Notes: generated by a model from the letters alone, not told the origin. 64,000 nt of DNA from Phycisphaerae bacterium (GCA_022072405.1 JAJVHX010000021.1:22049-86048); one strand, 5' to 3'. Numbered from the stretch's first letter, positions 1 through 8,214 are shown. Made by a program: numbers and translations.

Positions 1-1
1 T

Positions 2-1003
2 CTGGATTTTTTGGGGTTCAGCTTCGCCGAACTGGAAAAGCTGCTTGGCGCCGAGATTCATGGCAGCACCGGCGCGACTGATCCCGACGCTGTACCGCAA
101 CCGCCCGATGAAGCGATCACTCAACCGGGCGATCTCTGGATACTCGGTAACCATCGACTGCTGTGCGGTGATTCATCGAAGACTGAAGATGTCGATCGGT
201 TGCTCAACGGAGCAACCACCCAACTGGTCAACACCGATCCGCCCTACAATGTCAAAGTCGAACCACGCTCTAACAACGCCATCGCCGCCGGACTCTCATC
301 GTTCGGCGAGCCGGGCCTGCAGAATCACCAGGGTTTCGACGTCGCTCGCCAGGGTACCAAGAAAGCCACTACCGAAAAGCTCCGCCCCAAGGATCGCCCG
401 TTGGCCAACGACTTCGTCAGCGACGAAGCGTTTGAGCAGATGCTCCACGCCTGGTTCGGCAATATCGCTCGGGTGCTCGATCCGGGTCGAGCATTTTATA
501 TCTGGGGCGGCTATGCCAACTGCGCCAACTATCCGCCGGTACTCAAAGCCTGCGAACTCTACTTCTCACAAGCGATCATCTGGGTCAAGGAACACCCCGT
601 ACTCACCCGCAAGGATTTTATGGGTAATCATGAGTGGTGTTTCTATGGCTGGAAGGAAGGCGCCGCCCATTACTTCAACCCGGAAATCCACAATGCCACC
701 GATGTCTGGAGCGTGAAAAAGATCAATCCTCAAAGCATGGTCCACCTGACTGAGAAACCCGTCGAACTGGCTGTACGAGCACTGACTTATTCCAGCAAGC
801 CGGGTGAGAACGTACTGGACCTCTTCGGCGGCAGCGGCTCAACGCTGATCGCTGCAGAGCAAACCGGCCGTAAGGCTTACCTGATGGAGCTCGATCCGCT
901 CTATTGCGATGTGATTGTTGCCAGATGGGAGAAATTCGTAGGTCGGAAGGCGAAGCGAATCAGATCGGGTAACACGGTGTCGACAGGAAAGGTCGTCAAG
1001 TGA
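2..1003 (+). CDS. Phage-type DNA amino-methyltransferase (5' end outside window)
   Basis: S-adenosylmethionine-dependent N6-adenine or N4-cytosine DNA methyltransferase. The catalytic motif NTDPPYNV (motif IV) lies near the N-terminus and the SAM-binding motif DLFGGSGSTLIAAE near the C-terminus, the order of the beta class of amino-methyltransferases. The segment before motif IV (DLWILGNHRLLCGDS) is typical of phage and prophage methylases that often carry a ParB-like domain upstream. The frame is open to the window edge, so the true start, and perhaps a ParB-like domain, is probably outside the window; a TTG at 11 is the first possible start inside. The likely role is self-modification of phage DNA, in line with the terminase gene at 2708. 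The family is clear; the target base and sequence cannot be read. Confidence 0.85.
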   Translation: MDFLGFSFAELEKLLGAEIHGSTGATDPDAVPQPPDEAITQPGDLWILGNHRLLCGDSSKTEDVDRLLNGATTQLVNTDPPYNVKVEPRSNNAIAAGLSSFGEPGLQNHQGFDVARQGTKKATTEKLRPKDRPLANDFVSDEAFEQMLHAWFGNIARVLDPGRAFYIWGGYANCANYPPVLKACELYFSQAIIWVKEHPVLTRKDFMGNHEWCFYGWKEGAAHYFNPEIHNATDVWSVKKINPQSMVHLTEKPVELAVRALTYSSKPGENVLDLFGGSGSTLIAAEQTGRKAYLMELDPLYCDVIVARWEKFVGRKAKRIRSGNTVSTGKVVK

Positions 1004-1020
1004 AACACACAGGGGCCACG

Positions 1021-1668
1021 TTACTCCTTCGGCGGTCGTATCGGATTAGATATTTTTGCAAGGGCGACAGCGGCGTCACGGACGGACTGTATTCGAGTTC
1101 GATACTCATCCGCGAGCTTTCTTGTCTCTTTCCGCAGAAGGGAATTCATCGCCTTGCGCTCGTCGGGCTGGTGTTCAAGTTCCATCAACACGTCGTCGGG
1201 GTCGTAAGGGCCGTTGTACGCCATGAGTCCGAGGCTCAAGAACTGTTGGTGCGTGTGCATGTTTCGAAGGAGCACGTCGTCGTCAAGCATTCCCATCAAT
1301 CGATCGACTCCCTCGCAGAGTGCGCGGTGCGAGCCCTGAATCCTGCTCAACGCGTTCGCACGTTTCTGGGGATTTTTCGTTGCCTTCGCTGCGGTAGTGT
1401 TACCAGTGACCATAGCCAGCAGATTGACCATACGCTCCCGAAGTTCGTAAACCCGATGAAGATAACTCTCTGTGATTCTCGTCACGCGATGCAATTGCTT
1501 CCGAATGTCGCGCTGCCGCAATGCATCAGTAAGCTCTTCATCGATATCGAGCAGTCGGTGAATAGCGCCCATGAACTGCCCCCAAACAGCCCCCTTGGCT
1601 TCATTGGGCCGGATTTCATACCAGTAGAATTTGAGCGCAGACGGCTTCTTCGCTTGTGTTCGCTTCAT
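1021..1668 (-). CDS. Hypothetical protein, helical and charged
   Basis: A 215-residue protein I do not recognise. It is rich in Arg, Glu and Leu, has no signal peptide or membrane segment, and looks almost entirely helical. The start follows a GGAG about 10 nt upstream. It is the last of three minus-strand genes running between the phage methylase and the small terminase. A long plus-strand frame covers the same DNA but reads as a typical antisense shadow, without RBS or recognisable domains. Probably a phage or mobile-element accessory gene; no function is proposed. Confidence 0.5.
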   Translation of the reverse strand: MKRTQAKKPSALKFYWYEIRPNEAKGAVWGQFMGAIHRLLDIDEELTDALRQRDIRKQLHRVTRITESYLHRVYELRERMVNLLAMVTGNTTAAKATKNPQKRANALSRIQGSHRALCEGVDRLMGMLDDDVLLRNMHTHQQFLSLGLMAYNGPYDPDDVLMELEHQPDERKAMNSLLRKETRKLADEYRTRIQSVRDAAVALAKISNPIRPPKE

Positions 1669-1770
1669 ATCCGGTGTCTCCAGAACAACGACCCATTAAT
1701 TCTACAGAGGATCACACCGGAGAAACACCCCGAACATCGCCGAGGTGTTGATCAAGACGGAATGATGCGA

Positions 1771-2124
1771 TCAGGCGGACTTGGGGGCGTGGTACTCGAA
1801 CTGGCCGCGGTCAACCTTCTTGAATCGCGAAGCCTCGCCCTTGACGCGTTCCTCGCGCATCATCGCTGCGTACAATGTGGCATGCGGTGTCTTGCCTTTG
1901 GGGCTGGTCCACAGATCTTGTTCGGTCATCGCCTTGATCAGTTCCGCACATCGCATTGGTTTGCCGGCCTTCTCCAGCACTTTTGCGGCGGCGTCGAGAA
2001 CGCTCAGGCGTTCTTCTCTTTGGGGTTTGGGTTTCTTTCGTTTCTGATCCTTCTGTGCTTTAAGATCGGTACACATCTTTTTCAGCACGTTTGCCACGGC
2101 ATCGGACTTCTTGGTTTTATTCAT
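1771..2124 (-). CDS. HARE-HTH domain protein
   Basis: A 117-residue basic protein. Residues 1-40 are Lys-rich and probably disordered. Residues 41-115 match the HARE-HTH (HB1, ASXL, restriction endonuclease HTH) winged-helix pattern: LSVLDAAAKVLEKAGKPM, then a LWTS-P-GKTP-ATLYAAM segment and a closing GQFEYH. The domain is known from DNA-modification and chromatin systems and is common as a stand-alone small protein in planctomycetes. An AGGA lies about 7 nt before the ATG. It is 18 nt downstream of the small gene starting at 2346, so the two are probably co-transcribed. DNA binding is inferred from the fold. Confidence 0.65.
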   Translation of the reverse strand: MNKTKKSDAVANVLKKMCTDLKAQKDQKRKKPKPQREERLSVLDAAAKVLEKAGKPMRCAELIKAMTEQDLWTSPKGKTPHATLYAAMMREERVKGEASRFKKVDRGQFEYHAPKSA

Positions 2125-2142
2125 AGTTGTTCCTTTCGTTTC

Positions 2143-2346
2143 TCAGGCGTATTCATAACCCGCACGTTCCAATCGCTGGGCGTCGGCGGGCGTGACCACC
2201 CAGAATTCATAGTTCTCGCCGTCGTTGTCGCCCAGCATGACAAGCATGGGCTTGACGGCGTGGTCCAACGAATTGATCGCGTTGCTCAGCTCGCGGAATC
2301 GCGAGCCGCGAATCTTTCGTCCGTCGATCGTGACCAGAATGTCCAT
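2143..2346 (-). CDS. Small hypothetical protein
   Basis: A 67-residue protein beginning MDILVTIDGRKIRG, of unknown function. An upstream in-frame ATG would add 12 residues, but the start at 2346 has an AGGAGG seven bases before it and is preferred. It has a mixed alpha/beta look with no Cys or membrane segment. It is first in the short minus-strand run with the HARE-HTH gene. Probably a phage or plasmid-type accessory protein. Confidence 0.5.
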   Translation of the reverse strand: MDILVTIDGRKIRGSRFRELSNAINSLDHAVKPMLVMLGDNDGENYEFWVVTPADAQRLERAGYEYA

Positions 2347-2468
2347 TGTCTGCCTCCTATTGGTTGTGCCTGTTCTACACATACATTAAGCCATGAGAAT
2401 TCGAGATCATCAAGTGAATTGCGATTGCATCTGTTTCATTTATTGTATCTCGTTGCATTCATTAAAAC

Positions 2469-2711
2469 ATGGCTTGGAACCGCATTAGAGGCCCTATACG
2501 CGAAGATCAGTTTTCCAGGCAACACGGCTACCAGCTCGCCGAGATGTCGCCACAGCGCTACCCCGTTCGCGTCGTCGTCGAAGATAAAAAAGTTCATAGG
2601 TACTTCCAGCGACCTTGGCGCGCGGTGGTTCCCTATGGCGCGATTCGATCGAATTGGGCGCTGAAAAAATGGTTAAAGTTAAGGTTAAAGGTTAAAGGAG
2701 GTGGAGCGTGA
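2469..2711 (+). CDS. Small basic hypothetical protein upstream of terminase
   Basis: An 80-residue Arg/Lys-rich protein of unknown function. It overlaps the next gene by 4 nt. Its last codons lie in a run of GGTTAAA-like heptamers (about 2671-2697) ending in GGAGG, which is the ribosome-binding site of the downstream gene. Coding status rests on the overlap and basic composition only. Confidence 0.35.
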   Translation: MAWNRIRGPIREDQFSRQHGYQLAEMSPQRYPVRVVVEDKKVHRYFQRPWRAVVPYGAIRSNWALKKWLKLRLKVKGGGA

Positions 2712-3220
2712 GTGAGCAGGCCAGTAGTCAATCAGAATTAGCCCGACGGCTGCAGGTCTCGAATGTGGCGGTACACAAATGGATCAAGCATCCCACCTGG
2801 CCATTCGGCGAAAGAGGGCCGTGGGATGTGGAGCAGGTGCGGCAGTGGCGAAAAGCCTTCCTCAATGCGGTGATCGATAAACCGATTCCGCCCACCACAC
2901 CACCCGCGCTGGCCAGCGAACTGGACAGCAAACTGGCTTCAGCGATGCAGGTTGAGCGGGTGAAGCTGGCCCAGGTGCGCCGCAAGAAGGCCGAACTGGA
3001 ACTTTCTATCCTCAACGGCGAGCGAATATTGGTGGAAGAGGTGCAGCTTCGCTGGGGCCGGATCGCCGAGGAGCTCAAGGCCGCGCTGATGGCTCTGCCC
3101 AAGAGCGTCGCACCGCTGCTGGTAAACCAACCACTGGAGCAAATACAAAGTATTCTGGAAGAGCAGATCGTTCGACTGCTGACCGAACTGGCGAGCAAAC
3201 CGCACTATGAACAACGTTGA
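2708..3220 (+). CDS. Phage terminase small subunit (Nu1-like DNA-packaging protein)
   Basis: A 170-residue protein whose N-terminus forms a winged helix (SQSELARRLQVSNVAVHKWI, then a WP-x-GPWDVEQVRQWR segment), as in lambda Nu1-type small terminase subunits that recognise the packaging site. A charged helical region follows (about residues 75-115, with KLAQVRRKKAELELSILNGE), typical for oligomerisation. The GTG start has GGAGG seven bases upstream. No large terminase follows: 19 bases after the stop the sequence becomes a CRISPR repeat, so the phage module is cut off here. Family assignment is by pattern; another phage HTH protein is possible. Confidence 0.6.
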   Translation: MSEQASSQSELARRLQVSNVAVHKWIKHPTWPFGERGPWDVEQVRQWRKAFLNAVIDKPIPPTTPPALASELDSKLASAMQVERVKLAQVRRKKAELELSILNGERILVEEVQLRWGRIAEELKAALMALPKSVAPLLVNQPLEQIQSILEEQIVRLLTELASKPHYEQR

Positions 3221-3239
3221 ATTACATTTTCATCATCTT

Positions 3240-3325
3240 GCTTCAATGGGGCCGCGGTTATTCAACCGCGGAAACACGCTACGCGGCTATCTCTGCTAGA
3301 CTGCTTGCCGTAGCTTCAATGGGGC
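3240..3325 (+). CRISPR. CRISPR remnant: one repeat, one spacer, one broken repeat
   Basis: A 36-nt unit at 3240-3275 has the form of a CRISPR repeat. Read on the minus strand it begins GTTTCC and ends CATTGAAGC, with a perfect CCGCGGTT / AACCGCGG stem around a 4-nt loop. A 37-nt unique spacer follows (3276-3312). The first 13 nt of a second repeat (3313-3325) then run directly into the interior of cas1. The GAAGC-type end and internal stem are usual for class 1 repeats. With only one full repeat, calling rests on its shape and on cas1-cas2 next door. It is a dead array. Confidence 0.7.
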
Positions 3326-3814
3326 GTCAAGGAGATCGCCGCACAGTTTGATGCCCATGGTCGCCAGCGTCGACCACCGCCGGATCCGATCAACGCCGTG
3401 CTATCTTTCGCCTATTCCATGTTGACCCATGAATGTACGGCCGCTTGCCGATTGGCGAGTCTCGAACCCACCCTGGGTGCGCTACATGCCACTCGGCCTG
3501 GCCGGCCGGCGCTGTCGCTGGATTTGATGGAACCGTTTCGTCCGTTGATCGCAGATTCCGTAGCGATTTCAGCGTTCAATCGCGGTGAGCTGACCGAAGG
3601 TCATTTTCTCAATACCGCATCTGGATGTGCTTTAACCGATGCTGGCCGTAAGTCATTTTTCTCCGTCTATGGTCGACGGATGGATCCCGAAGTGTCGCAT
3701 CCGGTTTTTGAATATCGATTGAGTTATCGACGAATGTTGATGCTGCATGCGCGCCTGATCGCCGCCTGGCTGCTGGGTGAAGTGCCGACCTTATCCTTCT
3801 TAACAACCCGCTGA
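3323..3814 (+). pseudogene. cas1: cas1, 5'-truncated
   Basis: C-terminal part of Cas1, the integrase subunit of the CRISPR adaptation complex. The frame opens inside a broken CRISPR repeat, just after an in-frame TAG at 3311, and reads DPINAVLSFAYSML, then GALHATRPGRPALSLDLMEPFRP, which holds the conserved His and the Asp of the Cas1 active site. The N-terminal beta domain and the region that carries the catalytic Glu are missing. A GTG at 3398 could start a roughly 138-residue product, but it would be inactive. The stop lies nine bases before cas2. The last 132 bases are repeated at 22045. Most likely a deletion joined the array to the middle of cas1. Confidence 0.8.
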
Positions 3815-3823
3815 AGGTGTTTT

Positions 3824-4114
3824 ATGCGCCGCTGTTATTTGGTTTGTTACGATATCCGTGATGCCAGGCGGTTGCGACGAACACATAAGTTGATGAAGGC
3901 TTACGGCGAGGCCTGGCAGTATTCGGTCTTTTATTGCACGTTAAAAGCGATCGACCGCGTTCGGCTTGAAAATGCTTTGCGGGATGAAGTGAATCTGAAA
4001 GTGGATCAAGTATTAATCATCGATCTGGGGAGCAATGAAGAATCAGCACGCCAATCCACCCTCTCATTGGGTCCGGGTCTGCCGGAAGAAGAATCTGGTA
4101 TGGTCGTGATCTGA
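3824..4114 (+). CDS. cas2: CRISPR-associated protein Cas2 (left copy)
   Basis: A 96-residue Cas2 of normal family length. The ferredoxin-like fold signature MRRCYLVCYDIRD is at the N-terminus, with the conserved Asp at the end of the first strand, followed by QYSVFYC in the second strand. Cas2 dimers bridge two Cas1 dimers during spacer integration. Here cas1 is truncated and no other cas gene is in the window, so a CRISPR role is unlikely. An identical copy lies at 22186. Some Cas2 proteins have nuclease activity alone, so an orphan role cannot be excluded. Confidence 0.9.
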   Translation: MRRCYLVCYDIRDARRLRRTHKLMKAYGEAWQYSVFYCTLKAIDRVRLENALRDEVNLKVDQVLIIDLGSNEESARQSTLSLGPGLPEEESGMVVI

Positions 4115-4286
4115 ATGAGGGTCCTCGTTTGGGGTTCTGATTGAATGAATTCAATCCCATGAGCCGCCACAGCGCTTCTACACAACGCCCTCATTTATAT
4201 ATATTATGCCGTACTATCCACGCTGCCCTAATCGCCTACTTTATCCGGAGCGACCATACTTATCCTGTTGCGGGATTCAAACATGG

Positions 4287-4689
4287 CTATATCCAAATTC
4301 CGGGAAGTGGTGTGCCGCATCGGAGACACTTGCCGTCTGCCGTCAGTTGCCGATCAATGATCTGGAGGTTCAGACGTTGGATTAGTGATGCTCCGCAATT
4401 GAGGCAGTAGGTATGCGTATTCGGATGTGGCGCAATATTAGAAGTATAGATATATTTCAAACCTGATTGTTGAGCAATTCTACAAGCATCTTCCAAAGTG
4501 GGAACTAGTGTGGATGGTAAATCAGTAAGATGGTATGCGGGGGTAAGTCGGGTGAAGTGGAACGGTGTCTCATTGCCGCAAGTCTGGGCAACCCAATCGG
4601 TCATTTCGCGTATTTTCTGGCCATCATCGTTGTAGGTGGGAACCACCAAGTTGACCAATTCCAACCAACAGGAGGTATTTGATTTAATG
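4287..4689 (-). pseudogene. 3' fragment of radical SAM gene (AmmeMemoRadiSam type)
   Basis: The last roughly 134 codons of the radical SAM protein that is complete at 22649-23830. The reading frame is lost at 4689, exactly where the 1,007-bp repeat ends. The fragment lacks the CxxxCxxC cluster-binding motif and the substrate barrel's first half, so it is not functional. It retains the C-terminal Cys pairs (CLNCG and CLRCG) seen in the full-length copy. Confidence 0.85.
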
Positions 4690-5010
4690 CTCCATGAACC
4701 AACGGATGTTCCAACAATTCAATACAGTCACGCCTGCTTGATACGTGAAGAATGCACTATATCGTGGTCCTGTATTGCAGATGATGGCACATTGGGTGGC
4801 CGATAACCATGAATCAGACAGGATTCTAAAGTTCTGTCGAATAATCGACACAGTAGATCAGGCATATATTATTCCGTGCAAATTAACTGCCGATAGCAGA
4901 ATATCTGACAATTGGATTACTGTAATTGGTGTAAAGGGCTGTTGAGTCTGAACTGGATTAGGTAGCCAGTAGCAGTCTGTTAGCGCTGTAGAAAATTAAG
5001 GATCAGAAAA
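4690..5010. other. Non-coding stretch at left edge of nitrate island
   Basis: AT-rich DNA between the repeat edge and the chemoreceptor gene. A 66-codon frame at 4745-4945 has no RBS or recognisable motif and is not accepted. The only supported element is the ribosome-binding site AAGGA just before the receptor ATG at 5011. No inverted repeat typical of an IS end was seen at the junction. Confidence 0.5.
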
Positions 5011-6986
5011 ATGCAGCAGATTTTATCATTGCAAACCCGGATTATTCGGGTGGTATTATTGCCGATGTGTTTCTTCCTGCTTTTAAGCGCCATATATTTT
5101 CATGAAAACTGGAGGGAATATCAAAAGACGCAGGCCGTGCAACGCAATAGCGTGCTGTTAGTTGCTAATTCGCAGCTGGTCAATGAAGTGCAGCGTGAAC
5201 GCGGCAAGAGCGCAATTTTCCTAAACGGAGCTACGGAGCTGAGCGACTTGCAGCAGCAGCAGAGTAAGGTTGATGAACAACTCAAGAACTGGAATACGGC
5301 TTTACGAACCAGTACCTTGACGGCAGCACAGACGCAGTCCATTATCCAGAGCATGGGAGAATTGAGCGGTCTGCGTTCGCAGGTCACCTCGAAATCACTG
5401 AACAGCGCCGAATCTTCCCAGAGGTATTCCGGAAAGATAGATGATCTGCTCAACATGGCGGCCCAGGTGTCCATTCTCCCCTCGACGGATGAGATTGCCC
5501 GCGAGTATGGTTCACTGGTGTTATTGGAAAGTGCCAAGGAATCTACCGGCATTTTACGGGCCTAGTGTCCGGAATCCTGGGTGCGGACCAACCCATTACC
5601 ACAGAACAAGCTGATAGAATCATCCAGTTGAAATCGAGTGTAGATAATTTTCTGCATGCCAAAACGCTGCACCTGCGTCCCGAAGCAGAAAAGAAACTGT
5701 CTGAAGCACAATCCGGATCGGACTGGAACGAAGTTCTCCGAATCATCAACATTGTAATGGAACGAAGAACTTCCGGAAAATATGAGATTAACAGTAAGGA
5801 TTATTTCGCGCGTGTCACTTCCGTAATAGATCAATTTGCCACCATCATACTAGAAGAAACACAGGCCACTGCCCGGAAAGCCACGGGCTTAAAAGCGGCT
5901 GCATCGATGGCAATGTGGGTTACGGGCGTAGTGCTGGTGTTGGCTATCTTACTGGCGACTTATCTGGCTGTCGCAACGGCTAGCGGGATTAGCAAACCGA
6001 TCCAACAGATCAGCCGGCAACTGAACGAAAGTGCCCGCCAGGTGAATGATGCGGCTGGGCAGGTGTCATCGGCCAGCCAATCCCTGGCGGAAAGTGCCAG
6101 TGAGCAGGCCTCCAGTCTGGAAGAGACCAGCAGTGCTCTGGAAGAAATGTCGGCAATGACCCGCACCAATGCCGGCAATGCGAAAGAAGCCAATGAATTG
6201 AGTACGCAGACGCGTGAATCGGCTCTCAGCGGTGATCAGACCATGGAGCAACTGCAACGGGCGATGAGCGCCATAAACGAATCTTCCGAAAAGATTGGTA
6301 AAATTATCAAGGTGATTGAAGAGATTGCCTTTCAGACCAATCTTCTGGCCTTGAATGCTGCGGTTGAAGCCGCCCGAGCTGGTGAACATGGTAAAGGATT
6401 TGCCGTGGTGGCCGATGAAGTACGGAATCTGGCTCAACGAGCGGCCCAGGCAGCCCGGGAAACGACCGCGCTGATAGAGGATTCGGTACAGCGCGCCCAG
6501 CAGGGCGCCGAAGTCGCCAATGAAGTGGGCCAGGCCCTGACCATGATAGTAACCCATGTCTCCAAAACCACAGAGTTGATCAACAACATCAGTCGGGCTA
6601 CTGGTGAGCAGGCTCAGGGTGTGGAGCAGGTCAATGCGGCGGTGAGTGAAATGGATAAGGTTACGCAGCAGAATGCTGCTGGAGCAGAAGAAACCGCCAG
6701 CGCCAGCGAAGAGTTGTCCGCACAGGCACAGATGGTTGAGGGGTTCGTCGATGAATTGATTTCCCTGGTTGAAGGCCGATCCGGCAGTGATTGGTCATCG
6801 AGGATGACGGTGTCGAATAACATGAAGCAACCTTCCATAACGGCGGTCACCCCCAGAAAAAGCCCTCGCCCAGCCGAGCGACCCCGTAAGACGACCAGTG
6901 TTTCAGTCAAACCGGTGGCTTCGCTGTACCCCAAGGGCGATGATTTCATGGATATGGAGGACACCAGCAAACTGGGCGAATTCTGA
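5011..6986 (+). pseudogene. NIT-domain methyl-accepting chemotaxis protein, frameshifted
   Basis: Chemoreceptor for nitrate/nitrite taxis. The first frame (5011-5565) has a membrane helix (RIIRVVLLPMCFFLLLSAIYF) and a periplasmic NIT domain with its NEVQRERGKSAIFL signature. It ends at a TAG after KESTGILRA. The second frame starts at the overlapping GTG (5565) with [11 protein letters not shown], the direct continuation of NIT, then a second membrane helix ([20 protein letters not shown]), a HAMP-like segment and the signalling hairpin [20 protein letters not shown]. Loss of one base near 5560 explains the break. The two halves total about 657 residues, a normal receptor length. It may be a pseudogene or a sequencing error. 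Its place in a nitrate island fits the ligand guess. Confidence 0.85.
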
Positions 6987-7059
6987 CATGGAGATTGGAC
7001 AGCCACCCGCCGTCGAATCCTGCGACATTTTACAGCGTCAATAATTATTGTAGGCCGAT

Positions 7060-7470
7060 TTATTTTTCAACGGCGCCTTCCAGCATGATCGTGCTGACCA
7101 GATCGATGGCGGAGTTCCAGTCGCAGGTTAGCTGGGAATTCCATGCAGGACCGGCCAGGTCGATCATCGCAGCCACGAGGGTATCGCGCACGATGGGGTA
7201 ATGTTCCGGTTTCGTGCCATACGCAACGTGGTTACGACCGAGCTGGTGCAGGGGTGCGAGCAGCTTTTCCGGGGTGCGCAGGTTGTTGATCACCAATACC
7301 AGTGAAGTAAGCAGCTTTTTTTTCTGCTCTCTCATATCTTCTGGAAACAGGGGACGCACTTCGGGATGTTCGGCAAACAAGCGACAATAGAAGCAATCGA
7401 CCAGTTCCGCTCCGCGTGGTGCCAGCAGCTGAAAACTGCTTTCGAGCCGGACAATCAAAGCCTGATCCAT
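7060..7470 (-). CDS. Single-domain bacterial globin
   Basis: A 136-residue haem globin resembling the globin part of flavohaemoglobin (Vgb/Cgb class) without a reductase domain. It shows LLAPRGAELVDCFYCRLFAEHP (helices A-B) and the proximal-His segment LGRNHVAYGTKPEHYPIV. The chosen ATG at 7470 follows AAAGGA; the longer frame from 7524 has no RBS. Such globins bind O2 and NO and protect against nitrosative stress. It is 62 nt downstream of an Rrf2 regulator on the same strand and may be co-transcribed with it. Role in NO protection during nitrate respiration is inferred from this context. Confidence 0.85.
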   Translation of the reverse strand: MDQALIVRLESSFQLLAPRGAELVDCFYCRLFAEHPEVRPLFPEDMREQKKKLLTSLVLVINNLRTPEKLLAPLHQLGRNHVAYGTKPEHYPIVRDTLVAAMIDLAGPAWNSQLTCDWNSAIDLVSTIMLEGAVEK

Positions 7471-7532
7471 ATTGAATCCTTTCAAAATTGGTTCACCAGT
7501 CTGCGATGCATTTTGGTTTTTCAATTATTTGG

Positions 7533-8027
7533 TTATCGACTTTTGACACGGGACAGCACTTTATCAGTCCGGATTTTGTGGTTTTGACGACGCCGGGCAG
7601 GACGATGCTCCGGAAACAGACATTGGGTGTGGGTATTGGATTTTAGGAGCAAGGAGCTGATGGGCGTGCGGGCAAAGGCAGTCTCCGTTCGGGCTATGGC
7701 GGCATCGACCTCATTATGCAGAGGGCAGAGTTGCTGATGCTCTTTCAAGCCCAGTGGACAACGTTGGATGCGGCGTAATGGATCAACAGAGTTGATCACA
7801 TCCAGAACGCTGATCTGCCGGGCCGAGCGCTGAAGTTGATAACCACCATGAATCCCACGCACCGATCGAACCAGTTCCGCCCGCCCCAACGCCTGTAAAA
7901 CTTTGGAGAGGTAGCTGGCTGGGACCATAGTGGCCTGGGCAATCTGCTGGGTGGTCCGGGCGGTCCGGGGTTCTCCGGCCAGGTACACCATGGCCCGTAA
8001 GGCATATTCGGCGGTAGTCGAGATCAC
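7533..8027 (-). CDS. Rrf2-family regulator, NsrR-like
   Basis: A 164-residue winged-helix regulator of the Rrf2 family. The N-terminus (MISTTAEYALRAMVYLA) and recognition region (PASYLSKVLQALGRAELV, then RGIHGGYQL) match IscR/NsrR. Family members hold an Fe-S cluster with three Cys; here only C90 and C101 are seen, the middle position being non-Cys, so cluster binding may be altered. The GTG start follows GGAG. It is divergent from the hemerythrin gene across a 243-bp gap with a perfect inverted repeat and an FNR-like box. The C-terminal 40 residues are basic and unusual for the family. Likely a sensor of NO or redox state for the globin and hemerythrin genes. Confidence 0.85.
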   Translation of the reverse strand: MISTTAEYALRAMVYLAGEPRTARTTQQIAQATMVPASYLSKVLQALGRAELVRSVRGIHGGYQLQRSARQISVLDVINSVDPLRRIQRCPLGLKEHQQLCPLHNEVDAAIARTETAFARTPISSLLLKSNTHTQCLFPEHRPARRRQNHKIRTDKVLSRVKSR

Positions 8028-8113
8028 GCGTGTTGCTCCTATCGGATCCGGTAGTGGTCGGTGTCGTTCAATTTCCGCAGGTCGCCAGGATTAGACGACG
8101 TCGCCTATGCGAT

Positions 8114-8127
8114 TTGATCCAGGTCAA
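8114..8127. promoter_or_regulatory. FNR/Dnr-like box
   Basis: The sequence TTGATCCAGGTCAA fits the FNR/CRP-type palindrome TTGAT-N4-ATCAA with one mismatch. It lies between the divergent Rrf2 and hemerythrin genes, its centre about 93 bp upstream of the Rrf2 start and 150 bp upstream of the hemerythrin start. FNR/Dnr regulators commonly switch on nitrate respiration and NO-handling genes in low oxygen. No FNR gene is in the window. Confidence 0.5.
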
Positions 8128-8182
8128 GCACCGGGTAGTAGACCTTGACATCCAGATTATTTCGGATCATAGTATAGTTGTC

Positions 8183-8214
8183 AATATGGATATCTAACTC
8201 CAGATATCCATATT
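8183..8214. promoter_or_regulatory. Perfect 13-bp inverted repeat, probable operator
   Basis: AATATGGATATCT at 8183-8195 is exactly inverted at 8202-8214, separated by six bases. It lies 57 bp before the hemerythrin ATG and overlaps a possible promoter (TTGTCA at 8178, AGATAT at 8202). The divergent Rrf2 regulator is the obvious candidate to bind it. Its length and symmetry resemble dyad operators of the Rrf2 family in general, but the sequence does not match the known NsrR or IscR consensus. Confidence 0.6.

Larger units (their letters stand above)
3683..4689. repeat. 1,007-bp direct repeat, left copy
   Basis: This segment recurs at 22045-23051 in the same orientation with a constant offset of 18,362 bp. 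I saw no difference in the lines compared, and the translated products are identical. It contains the last 132 bases of cas1, the whole of cas2, a 172-bp gap and the last 400 bases of a minus-strand radical SAM gene. Both edges are sharp: sequence similarity stops completely on either side. Confidence 0.95.

Noticed and set aside
1000..2664. 554-codon plus-strand frame
   Set aside because: Lies opposite three minus-strand genes that have ribosome-binding sites, one with a HARE-HTH domain; the frame has no RBS or motif.
4141..4410. 89-codon frame present in both repeat copies (also 22503-22772)
   Set aside because: Antisense to the radical SAM 3' end; identical only because the DNA is duplicated.
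4745..4945. 66-codon frame after the left repeat
   Set aside because: No RBS, no recognisable feature, unusual composition; probably chance.
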